A DNA stretch of 23,986 nucleotides from Silene noctiflora (GCA_009801015.1 VHZZ01000144.1:160397-184382); one strand, 5' to 3'. Positions 10,001 to 23,843 are shown, counted from the stretch's first letter. A program made the numbers and translations. The notes: a model not told the origin generated them from the sequence alone.

Positions 10001-11307
10001 TTGAAAAATGGTGTCAAGTTCTCTTCCTCGGAGAATCTTAGCCTTCTTGTGCCTTATGATGGGCAGACAAGTGCTGCACAGAGCCCTGCTTTCTCAGCTG
10101 GTAACGGTGACAATATGTCTCTTGGTGCCAAATATTCTCCTAAGAGCTTATTGGATTTTGATATTGGGGACCTGGGTTTACCTGAGAACATCGTCTCTAG
10201 TTACACTGACGGCACTCAGATTCCCGACGTAATAGAAAGCACTGTAGGACTACTGTCTGCTGCTGATGTCACACCACATCAACCACAAATTGTGGAGTCG
10301 GCTGAAAATGTGAGGCCTTTTTCATGAGCTTATTCGATTTTCTATGATACTGTATGTTATACTCAGTTTTATTCTTTCGGATTCACTACATATTCAAATA
10401 CCGCTAGTTTTTAGAAAGAGTCAAGTCAGAAGGGCATATATGTCAAGTTGATGAAGAATGCCCTTAGTAAAAGCAAGTGGATGGACAGTGGAGCCCCCGT
10501 ACTTTCGAGAGGGTAGTTTATCCTGCTACATTTACATTCCCAAAAGGGAAATGTGGCGAGTTGGTTTAAACGGCCAAAAAAAAGGGTGGTGAATTCAAAT
10601 GTATCGATAGAGTAATATTGCGATAAACCTTAAAGTATGTTACTGAACTACCAAAGTTGCAATTCTTCTATCGATGTGATGGTTGCTCTTGTTAATTGTT
10701 GCATCTTTTCTTGAATCAGCTCATTATGCAATATTTGTTTTTTTTTTACCAATACTCATCGAACATACTCTGTTTTCATTGCATCGCCAGTTCATATTCA
10801 TGTTTCTATATGACAGTTAATGTTGGCCAACCCCTATCTTATTCCTTTTCTAAACACTAATTTTATTTATTTTATTCGAGTTCCTTTTCCAATTTTTTAT
10901 TTATTCCTTATTCAGTTACGAGGTTAATGAGATGGTCTCACCTGTAAACCATTTCAGTTAAGTTTGTAACTAATATCTTGTGCTATTGTCTGCAGATGTT
11001 GGATAATTCACTGATGCACATCAATATCATGCCAGACGGGAACCCGTCTCATGGAGCGGTTGACCATTTAACCAGTCACAGAGAGCTTCAAGAACCAGAA
11101 TTGAAAGATGTGAAAATTTTAGTCCTCCCCTCTAAAACAAAATTAGCGCCAGATACCATGGTTGGAGATGACATTTCTTTTCCGAAATCCTCAGTCCTAA
11201 AACCGTGCATAACAAAAGACGTTCCTCCTAAGAACAAAAAAAAGCGAGGAGAGCGCAAAGCTGCGCCTGGAGGGTGGAATCTGAAATGTGAGCCTGATAC
11301 AAATTAA
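7016..11307 (+). CDS. Plant protein of unknown function with nuclear-localisation-like basic runs, 5 coding exons, 496 aa
   Basis: Spliced from 7016-7377, 7453-7760, 7865-7921, 9858-10309 and 10996-11307. All junctions are GT-AG with consistent phases (1491 nt). I recognise the family only as a plant-conserved uncharacterised one. Its hallmarks are a Ser/Asp-rich N-terminus with MSYEDTLREMEAFLDG (residues 23-38), a block around MWRCKWTELKIRELESQA (137-154) that looks helical, and a strong basic run RKKAMKRRKRKR (192-203). A conserved MSHHQLFSYLE (214-224), an acidic stretch WLKDDDDSMEQILRQIE (257-273) and a C-terminal basic run KNKKKRGERK (472-481) follow. The two basic runs suggest nuclear location; there is no signal peptide or membrane segment. 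The acidic/helical segments suggest a scaffold or chromatin-associated partner, but that is inference. The start is the first of two tandem ATGs. The open frame past 7760 is intron read-through. Confidence 0.85.
8031..8127. repeat. Tandem duplication, about 49-bp unit, two copies
   Basis: GGCCGTCTCTTAGTTTTCTG begins both copies (8031-8076 and 8080-8127). Each ends in a T run followed by the palindromic CTCTTAAGAG. Copies differ mainly in T-run length, so the duplication is recent or homogenised. It lies about 110 bp inside the 1.9-kb fourth coding intron (7922-9857) of the 496-aa protein gene. Confidence 0.85.
8128..9857 (+). other. Remainder of the long intron 4 of the 496-aa protein gene
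   Basis: No coding signal. It holds an A12 tract near 8534, an 11-bp inverted repeat AATCCCAAGAA / TTCTTGGGATT (8693-8703 and 8729-8739), and the palindrome GCCTAATTAGGC (9238-9249). The 14-base string GGGGATGCTTGTTT near 9376 occurs again at the 3' splice site (about 9841). The minus-strand open frames here look random. Confidence 0.5.
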
Positions 11308-12327
11308 GTTCCCTTTCTTCAGGTAAATGAGGAGAACGTACACACATTGACCATTTCACATATAGGAGATCATGATCACGAGTCAGGATCATTTCCGTTT
11401 CTCTTCAATTCAACATCTCCATAACTTATCAATGGTTGAGACTTGATTAAAGATCTCCATTTCCTGTTCTTCTTTCCGAACAAATCACTCATTGACTAGT
11501 AATGAAGAGGAAAGATGGAGAGAACTAAATGGAAAGGATTGTGGCTCCATGATCGTTAGAGGGATTAGTTATCCATGATGGTGCTTTGCTTCAAGGCCCC
11601 AAGGGTCCTTACCGCCCGATTTTACTGCATGCCATCATCTCATATTCTCCCGCGATGACGACGAAAATTTTGTTGTTGAAGATCTTTCTGTTTCTTTTCC
11701 AAGTTGTTAAATTGTTCTTGTTGGTTTTGTTATTTATATGGATTGGTGTTATTCTTATTATTATTATAAATCATCACCACCGTCATCATCCTTAATTCCT
11801 TATCCTCACCAATATCGTCATAGTTAAAAATCATTGTCGTCATCAATCATCATATTTGGTCTTGCAGTGTGTTGGTGCTTTGTCAGGGGCTAGGAGCCTT
11901 GGAGGTGTCAGTGCGTCAGCATTTGTTGGTGTGTTGAGGGGGCGGTTGGTTGTGAGATATCGGAAATTGCTCAAAGTTGTGGATGAAGCAAGGGGCTGGT
12001 TGGTGGCGAGTTGAAAAGGTGTTGGATGGGTGAAGCTGAATATAGCAAGTGAGGTGCTGAATTTAATTGTATTCGATTATGATGTGTAGTCTCACAAAAT
12101 CAACAGGACAATGAACTCGAACCATGATCACTTTCAAAATTGCCATAAACCATCATGTTTGTGAAACACAAGACAGAAATCAAAACACAATCAACACAAT
12201 GAATTGAACAGACATTCCAATCTTAAAGACGAAGCAATCGTATCTACAAAACTACTACAATTGACCGAGTCCTTGCAATAAACCGGTCCATCTTCAAATG
12301 TAGTCGTATGACATGTACCTGATGAAC
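11308..12327. other. Convergent intergenic region between the 496-aa protein gene and the desaturase gene
   Basis: The two genes point at each other with about 1 kb between stop codons, so this region must hold both 3' UTRs. Low-complexity TTATTATTATTA and CATCATCACC runs occupy about 11755-11850. A markedly G-rich block (about 11865-12045, GGTTGGTTG and GGGGGCGG type) follows, with no open frame I can recognise. On the minus strand, AATTAA-like hexamers near 12060 could act in polyadenylation of the desaturase transcript. Confidence 0.45.
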
Positions 12328-15148
12328 TCAAAGCTGAACTGGTCTATCAAAGATCCAACTGAAAGGAATAGTAGGTGCCTGCTTTGCCCTCTCTCGGGAT
12401 CTCTCTTCCAGCCTTCTGATTCTCGGTGGAAGACTACAGACATAATCCTGAGCTTTTTGGGCCTCGGATGAAAGACCAGTAAGTTTCTCGACTTGCCAAC
12501 GTCCCACTAAGAACTCCAATATGTCAGCATAGTCCCTAGCAGTGTAGACCCCAAGCCTCTGAGCAACAGCGGAAAAATGGTCAAAGAGGTTGTCATCACG
12601 ACCATCATACATGAGGTGAGCTGGCATAGCAATCTTCTTCTTCATCATGTCAGCGAAACCCAGAAGAGTACCATTGGGGTCAATCTCAAAGAGCTTCTCC
12701 ACTATTTTGGTATATGCAGTTTCATGTCGCTTTTCATCTGAAGCAATTATACCACATATTTGTGCCAGCTTGAGATCTCCGTGTTCCTTGGCGAGCCTTG
12801 CAGTGTTTCCATGGGAAATAAAGGTTGCCCTTTCTTGGAACGATGTGTAAATGAATCCGAGATAAGGGTTGTTTTCAGTCCTAGGGTCCTACATCACATT
12901 AATTGGTGAGGTGAGCATTCCATAAACACATATTTTATGCGGTCACCACTGTAAGTTTAATTATTTATAGGCTCTGCGTAAATTAAACTTAACTATCGAC
13001 ATAAAAAGACAGTTGCTTGTTAGAAATATACGATGTGAAGGATGCAGAACATACCATCCCTGACCCAATCAGATACTGAATTGTTTTCTCAATGGCTCTC
13101 ATGTCGACACGACCAGTCAGATAGAGGTACTTGTTGAGAAGATCACCATGCCTATTTTCTTCAGCTGTCCATGCTCTTGTCCAAATAGCCCATGAAGTAG
13201 GACTTGCCCCGGTTTCATCTCTGACTCCATCCAATGTATTAAGCATCGTCTGGTAAGTTGGAAGTGCTTCTTCTGTAATCATATCCCCGACCAACGCAAC
13301 ATAGTGATCATCTGGGATCTCACTTGCCCTCTCTCTGAGCTCCCTGACCTGGTCATAAAAACCCTCTGATGCGGGATCAGGAAGAAAATCTTGAGGCTGC
13401 CAACATTTTTCAACGGGTTTTAAATAAATCAAAAGATTCTCTTCTGCCCAATTTTCCATTGATTTAAATATTTCAATCTTCTCTTGTGGCATGGAATGCG
13501 TTACTTGAACGTGCACTTCACGGGGTGGTGCGAAAGGCTTTTTCAGACTTTCTACTTCCCTATAATGGCAAAAGTATATCATAAGGAGATGGCACAAAAT
13601 AGGTCATGTAATTAGTTCAATAGCAACTGCTCGAGTTAAATTCTGTTCTACGACAATTTCATCAGCAAGACACGACGCAAATGAAAACGAATGTGAGGTA
13701 TACGACCAATCAGTAAACAAAAAAACTCCCAATCAGATAATTTAAGGAACGGGGTAGCAAAAGAAACGCACATATGCCCCGACATGCTCAGGCTGAATCT
13801 CAAATTACTAATACCATTCAAAAATCGACTTGTTTACAACATATTAGCCTAATGGCATAATGGCTCCACTAGTAACTGACTTTGGCAAATCAAGATCTAC
13901 CCTAATCAAGCTCAAACTTCTTCATTAGTAAGCCGTTCTCGTCTGTGTACATCCTCAAAACAAACCCCGAAAACTGAGAAGAGCCTGAAGCACAGAAACA
14001 CAAGACAGAGAACAATCAACATCAACATCAACATCACTCAAAACTGTCAGTTTCGACATCTTGTCTACCATTAAATAAGCCTTCTTTGACAATTTCACAA
14101 AATTTAATAACTGTACGCACAAGTAGCATCTGCATTTGCTATCAAACAGTACTAAACTCTTTACTCTTAACTTCAGGAGAATTAAATTAAATGCCCACCT
14201 ACCACTATCTATATCACAGAAATGTATAAAACCCAAGTTCCCAACAAATTTTTGATGAATACAATAAATGCCAATAGACTGCAGAACTTCTGCAAGACTA
14301 TGTACACACACGTACACCGGACGGCCCCATTCTATGTTATGCACTTCATTTAACGATAAATATACTGTAACTACAACGATCTTCCACAAAACCGACTAGA
14401 CAAACTAAAACACTGTCAAGACGATTAAATCAATCCCCATCTAACATAACATGACAAAACTATTCCACTCCACGCTATCATAAACCTCAATGGTGAAGTG
14501 CACAGAAAACCAAAATGGGGAAAAAATCAGACCTCCCAACATTCCCAGACTTCAACAAGAAATATAAAACAACTTTAAATTAGTCATGAATCATGATAAA
14601 CATATATACTTGTACATGCTACTTCACTCGTTTATATTCTCCGCGGTATTTTAATCAAAGGTAAATAAATGATTGGGACGAGATAATACAAGTACAGTGC
14701 TATCAAGTTGCAGACTTGCAGGAACAGTAATACAGTATATCAGAGATGCCCATATCAGAAATTCACATTATACTTGCAAAATCAATAACACCAGGACTAA
14801 AAGATTGCAACTTTCTATCAAAAAATGGCATTATACAAGAAACCCAACAAATTAATAAACATATTAATCCATTTACAAGAAACATAACATCAGAAAATCT
14901 CACTGCCTCAAGGGGTTTCGCAAAAATGCGAGGTAAAAGGGACCGGATGTACACAACCTTACCCGATACTAAAAACAAAACAAAACCCATTAAAAAAATA
15001 CAAAAAAGAAAGTGAAAGAAAGTTACTTAGGAGAAGGGCTACTAAGAGTAGTAGCCATGATGAATTTAGGAGATCTAAGAGATGGGAATTTGGGAAAAGT
15101 ATTAGGACATTGAAATGGTGATGAAATTGGATTAAGATTTAGAGACAT
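12328..15148 (-). CDS. FAB2: Stearoyl-[acyl-carrier-protein] 9-desaturase, plastid, 3 exons, 395 aa
   Basis: Exons on the minus strand are 15148-15027, 13559-13055 and 12888-12328 (1188 nt, phases consistent). The soluble plastid enzyme inserts the delta-9 double bond into stearoyl-ACP, giving oleoyl-ACP, using ferredoxin and O2. The transit peptide (about 1-35, Ser/Pro-rich, MSLNLNP...SPKF) precedes the mature enzyme. All six di-iron ligands are present: E137, E175 and H178 (EENRH), E228, E261 and H264 (DEKRH). Residues equivalent to castor specificity determinants are also kept (M146, T149, L150, P211, G220, F221), supporting stearoyl-ACP as substrate. Length and three-exon structure are, as far as I recall, normal for this family. 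The ATG at 15148 is preceded by a CAA-rich leader and matches the family N-terminus; the frame stays open upstream to 15286 but without an ATG. Intron 1 (1.47 kb) carries a SINE fragment; intron 2 is 166 nt. Confidence 0.97.
14899..14964 (-). mobile_element. Truncated SINE body in intron 1 of the desaturase gene
   Basis: On the minus strand this reads GGGTAAGG, TGTGTACATCCGG, TTACCTCGCA, TTTGCG and TTGAGGCAGTG in that order. That is the same block order as the copy at 1506-1612, with about two thirds of bases matching by eye. No tRNA-like head is visible on either side, so it is a fragment. It is intronic and should be spliced out. Confidence 0.5.
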
Positions 15149-15185
15149 TGTTGTTGTTGTTTGTTGAAATTTGTTTGTTGTTTTT
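15149..15185 (-). promoter_or_regulatory. CAA-repeat leader directly upstream of the desaturase ATG
   Basis: On the minus strand the 5' leader ends in CAACAAACAACAACAACA joined to the ATG, preceded by more CAA/CAAA units. Unstructured CAA-rich leaders are known to favour translation in plants, and the start context AACAATGTC is good. The region also looks like a (TTG)n microsatellite, so length polymorphism is possible. Confidence 0.5.
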
Positions 15186-15383
15186 GTAACAAACAGTTTG
15201 AGTTTGAAGGGTTTGGTTATTGTTGTGACCACAACCACACAAAGTTGGAAAGACAAGTGGAAGAGACACTCAAAAGTCTGACTCAAACTTTCAGTTTTTG
15301 ATCCTCTTTCCTACCAAAATCCACGTTACCTGATGACAAATGTGTGTTTTTGGACTGCCGGTTACCATGCCGAAGCAGAGGGT

Positions 15384-15399
15384 CGACCTAATTAGGTCG
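15384..15399. promoter_or_regulatory. Perfect 16-bp palindrome containing a CArG box, desaturase 5' region
   Basis: CGACCTAATTAGGTCG is its own reverse complement, and its core CCTAATTAGG (15387-15396) fits the MADS-domain CArG consensus CC(A/T)6GG. It lies about 240 bp upstream of the desaturase ATG and about 35 bp downstream of the candidate TATA box on the minus strand, that is, near the expected transcription start. Function is not shown. Confidence 0.35.
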
Positions 15400-15429
15400 C
15401 GAATCGGTTTTTCTCTTAATCTCAATTTG

Positions 15430-15435
15430 TTTATA
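15430..15435 (-). promoter_or_regulatory. Candidate TATA box of the desaturase gene
   Basis: The minus strand reads AATATAAACAA here, about 285 bp upstream of the ATG. It is the clearest TATAAA between the coding start and the MITE at 15535. It would give a 5' UTR of about 250 nt. This is positional inference only. Confidence 0.3.
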
Positions 15436-15534
15436 TTGACTTACTTTCACCTTTTCAAGCAGGAGGTCATCAACCCAATCGTGTCCACATTCCACTACAC
15501 ACATTCCCAATTATGTTTGCGTAATTATTATATA

Positions 15535-15811
15535 CTCCCTCCGATCTAGACAAGTGGTAACATAGGGGAAAAGTGGTTATTTAAGAAAAAGTGTGAAAGT
15601 GATGAGTAAAGTAGGAAAGTTTGATTGGGGTCACATGAGTTTAAGTGAATTAAATAGGTAGTTGGTGAGTGGGTGAGTGAATGATAAAGTTGTAAATATA
15701 TGGTAAATGTAAGGATAATTTAGTCATTTTTCATACCAAATATGGTATGTTACCATTGGTGTGGTTCATCCATTTTAGATAAGTGTTACCATCTGTCTGG
15801 ATCGGAGAGAG
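15535..15811. mobile_element. Stowaway-like MITE in the desaturase promoter region
   Basis: The left end CTCCCTCCGATCTAGACAAG and the right end, read on the minus strand, CTCTCTCCGATCCAGACAGA form inverted repeats of roughly 28 bp that continue into GTGGTAACA / ATGGTAACA. TA target duplications flank it exactly (15533-15534 and 15812-15813). The element is 277 bp, has no coding capacity, and lies 387 bp upstream of the desaturase start codon. Confidence 0.88.
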
Positions 15812-15813
15812 TA

Positions 15814-17176
15814 CTTTTTTTTATCCCTTGTTTTTTTATTGTTCAGTCAATAAAAATTGTACATCTAGAAGGTCACCAAGGTGGTCAATTTTATTCTACA
15901 ATTGTCACAAATTGACCTTTTAATGTAGAAGGTCACAAATTAACCATCGAAGGCCACCAATTATGCTCTATTAATTATGTCATTAGCATAACCAAGTAAG
16001 ATCATGACCTAATAATTGACGTTGCTTGGGCATGGTTTAAGAGTCTGTGTAAAACGGGTTTTTGATCGTAGTTATTTTTTCTGACAAATTCTTGTTTCAA
16101 ACGGTTAATTTTTTTTGAAATAAATAAGACGGGGTTTTGTAACACAATGGTCTAGCTGATGTTACGGCTTATGGAACTTGTTTCTCAAATGTGGCCATAT
16201 TAGTCTCAAAACTCCGTCTTATTGTTTTAGATGAAAATGGTCAGCTAAAGTGAGACTAACTCTTGTGTTTCTATTGAAATGTTACGGTTATTATCTACTC
16301 GGTATGAATTATGAGTTTTAATGCTTGTGAATCCGCTTTGTACGATAACAGATAAAACAGTTATACAAAGAGAATGATCGTTAAATAGAATGGTAAAGGA
16401 TGCAAAGAATTTGTGAATACATAACAGGTATTGTTAAAGTGTTGTAGTATTTTTTGTTGTCAAAACCGGTATCATGACGGATGGTCATTGCATCAAACCT
16501 AATCATATTCATAACTATTGAACATTTTTAGGTCAAACGCCATGACTTTACAGGTTAATCCATGTCCATCTTAAATGCGAATTTGTGAATAAAAATGCGA
16601 TTTGGACATTATAACCAATAAGTCGTGGTTGTCAAATTGTTTCGGAAACTTTCTTTTCACAATGTACTCCGTACTATGAGCTTAATCGTTCCATAATGGT
16701 GATGACACTAATTCTTATCCAATTGATTAACAAAGATCAATAGGAGCGCTTTCACCATATTTAACTATTATTAATGGATAAAATAGACAAATTAATAATA
16801 GTCAAAATTGAGTTTGGATGATCATTAAAATTTAAAACACCACACACACTTTCAATATATAAAGTTAAACAAATCACGAGGAGGGATAACCAATAGTTTG
16901 TACAAAATATATATACAACATTTGAAAATGGAAAAGGCACGCCCCAAATCAACATCAAGAAACAACAAGTCCGGACTTTTTTTTTTTTGTTGGTGAATAA
17001 GAGAAACCAGGATTTTCAACAACTATAACTTATAGTATCACGCAAGTAGAGAGTCAACCAATGCTAAAAACAATGACCATGACATCTCTGCATACATTAA
17101 ATATTTCATTCATTTCATTGAATTATATACATATCTCAAATGATACAGATCTCACCGCCTGTGATAAGGACCCTAA
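15814..17176. other. AT-rich intergenic spacer
   Basis: No gene seen. It contains three related GAAGGYCAC strings (15866, 15926 and 15948), a 17-bp inverted repeat (16123-16139 with 16207-16223), one TACTCCGTA (16665) and a T10-class run near 16978. The minus-strand open frame at 16761-16958 has no protein-like character. Confidence 0.5.
16123..16223. repeat. Inverted repeat with 17-bp arms
   Basis: AATAAGACGGGGTTTTG (16123-16139) is complementary to CAAAACTCCGTCTTATT (16207-16223) with one mismatch, separated by a 67-base loop. It may be the core of a decayed foldback or MITE-like element. The AAGACGG/CCGTCTT string is related to the AAAACCGTC repeats at 5886-5954. Confidence 0.6.
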
Positions 17177-17341
17177 CTATTTTTGCGTGGGTTGGGCTTG
17201 GAACACCGGCGAGAGGGTTGGCCGGGATGGTTCTTCGGCTCCGAAAACGGTCTTAAGTCTCATGGGCATGAAAACCCACCAACCTACAAGTATCAAGCTC
17301 ATCCCAGCCAAAAGAATGATTGTAATATAGACGTTCTCCAT
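17177..17341 (-). CDS. Candidate 54-aa single-pass membrane microprotein
   Basis: The minus strand from the ATG at 17341-17339 to the TAG at 17179-17177 encodes 54 residues. Residues 4-25 (VYITIILLAGMSLILVGWWV and on) form one strong hydrophobic helix. It is followed by MPMRLK, a positive stop-transfer patch consistent with a cytosolic C-terminus, and then a Pro/Gln/Ser-rich hydrophilic tail ending AQPTQK. GC content is visibly higher than in the AT-rich DNA on both sides, and third positions are mixed rather than repeat-like, as in a real exon. The overlapping plus-strand frame at 17061-17330 is probably its antisense shadow. A TATATATG lies about 130 bp upstream on the minus strand (near 17475). 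I do not recognise the family. It could be a plant small transmembrane protein or a conserved exon of a decayed gene. Confidence 0.55.
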   Translation of the reverse strand: MENVYITIILLAGMSLILVGWWVFMPMRLKTVFGAEEPSRPTLSPVFQAQPTQK

Positions 17342-17946
17342 TTCTTTCGTTTATTATAGCACAAAAATTGCTACAATAATATGAACGTTTGTACGATTAT
17401 ACTATTGTGTTGTTTCGTTGGTAGAAGAACTAGGTTTGTCTCATATTAAATGACTATTTGAAATGTCATATATATGCATATTATACGTAGATTATAATTA
17501 GTCATTGAGTTACTATCGCCGACATCGTACTAAAATATCACTATACAAGTCTACCACTAAGGTTTATTAAAAAAATTATCGTAAAATAATGTGTTCCGAA
17601 ATCTCCTATATAATAAAAGAATAAAATTTCTCAAAACTTTTCTCTCCAAAAAGGAATCTCCTTAAATAAGAAAATAACACTATATTTTGATAAATTATTA
17701 TTTTTTTATTAAGATATTATCCTTTAATCTTTTAATCACTATAATTTTTCATAAACTCTAAATTATATTCGTCTAATTAAAATAAAATAAAACTGGTATA
17801 AATATAAAAATTATAAATTAGCAACAAAAAATTCATCAAAATTATTTAAGAAAAACTATAAATTGAAATCATTAGTTTTGTAGGAAAAAAAAAATCAATA
17901 AAATACATATTTCACGACTTCACATAATTCTCCTAATAAGCTTTCC

Positions 17947-17984
<38 letters not shown>

Positions 17985-18990
17985 CATGTATTAAAATAAA
18001 AAGGATGAAACATGGAATTAATAATGCATCAATTTAAATTTTATAAATTAAATAATGCATTAAAATGTAAAAGCTATATATACCGCGCCTTTGTATGTGC
18101 AAATTTGTATCCGTGTATTTGTATGTAATGTAGTCTCAGTGCCTATTTGTTGGAAGACGACTAGGTACAATTGTATAAACCTGTACCATATATATATAAC
18201 TAATGTAGTCTCGTGCCTATTATCGATTCATATCGAGTTATGTGTTGACTCTTAATTAAATTTGACAATTTCCTTGTTTGGAGGAGTGACCATGGCGGTT
18301 CCTAAAATGCGTAGATTGGACCCAAAAACAGGGTTCTTATTATATAAACGTAGAAAACTCGTCAAAATTGTTATGTTCTCAGTCAAAACTCTCAAAAATT
18401 ATGTAATATTGTTTCTCACCAACCTTGTATAAATCTAACATTTTCAAAACAGAAAAATATTACAATGTCAAATTTACTCCACATTATATATAATCGGATT
18501 TATTTGTTAAAAAAAAAAAACAATATACAGCCGGATTTATAAAGTGCAGTAAATATCGTAAATAAGTAAAATAAATGAAATCAATAAATAAATCAATAAA
18601 ATTGCAAAAAGTTCTTAAAATCTTGATAAACTTGTCAAACAGTCCATATTCTTCCATATTGGTGTTCTTGACCAAATTAGATCCCAATTATCACTTTTCA
18701 CCATCAATTCTTTACATTTGAACTCACTTAAGATTCAACTTAATCATAGATTACACTCTTAAATCTAACAAAAATCGAAACTTTTTGAGGTTTTGATCTG
18801 GGCAAAATGCTGTAAATTTTCATACATTCTGATAAATTCCTGAAAATCCCAGGTACCAAATTTGCTTATTTCCATGCTTATAATTCTGTAATTCCTTTCA
18901 TTAAACTGCTTAATGTTATAATTATAGCTTACCCAGAAAGCAAAGCATCGATCTTGATCTTTATTAATTCGTGTTCTGATTTCTATACTT
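17342..18990. other. AT-rich intergenic spacer with T36 tract and possible transposon end
   Basis: Nearly pure AT sequence over long stretches. It contains a possible Helitron-like 5' end at 17602, a T36 tract at 17949-17984, and CCGCGCC within otherwise AT-rich DNA at about 18084. A 46-codon ATG frame at 18292-18432 is judged probably spurious. The right end (about 18700-19070) must hold the promoter and leader of SAC9, where I could not fix a transcription start. Confidence 0.45.
17949..17984. repeat. T36 homopolymer
   Basis: An uninterrupted run of 36 T directly after TTTCCAC. It may be an A tail of a retroposed sequence inserted on the minus strand, or an expanded microsatellite. Length in an assembly is unreliable for such runs. 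Confidence 0.9.
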
Positions 18991-19040
18991 AATTTTATGT
19001 TTAGGGTTTGAGTGATGCAGCTGTAATATTGTAGATTTCA

Positions 19041-19064
19041 ATGAAAATTGAGCTTGATCAGTGA
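19041..19064 (+). promoter_or_regulatory. Seven-codon upstream ORF in the SAC9 leader
   Basis: ATG AAA ATT GAG CTT GAT CAG TGA, encoding MKIELDQ, ends six bases before the inferred SAC9 start codon at 19071. If the transcript includes this segment, most scanning ribosomes would meet the uORF first, and its very close stop would restrict reinitiation. It therefore could dampen SAC9 translation. Presence in the mature leader is inferred. Confidence 0.4.
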
Positions 19065-19070
19065 GAATTC

Positions 19071-23843
<4,773 letters not shown>

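Noticed and set aside
13955..14389. 144-aa minus-strand frame in desaturase intron 1
   Set aside because: It lies on the sense strand of the intron, resembles no known protein, and includes a CATCAA microsatellite translated as Asp/Val repeats.
15149..15286. Upstream extension of the desaturase reading frame
   Set aside because: The frame is open but contains no ATG; the apparent start is TTG. The sequence is a CAA-rich leader, and the family N-terminus begins at 15148.
17061..17330. 89-aa plus-strand open frame
   Set aside because: It overlaps the 54-aa minus-strand membrane frame, whose translation looks far more protein-like (helix, basic patch, tail). The plus-strand product has no recognisable pattern and is likely its antisense shadow.
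18292..18432. 46-codon frame beginning ACCATGGCGG
   Set aside because: The start context is good but the product (MAVPKMRRLDPKTGF then Lys/Val/Leu-rich) matches nothing I know, and it merges into AT-rich spacer. It would need transcript or conservation evidence.
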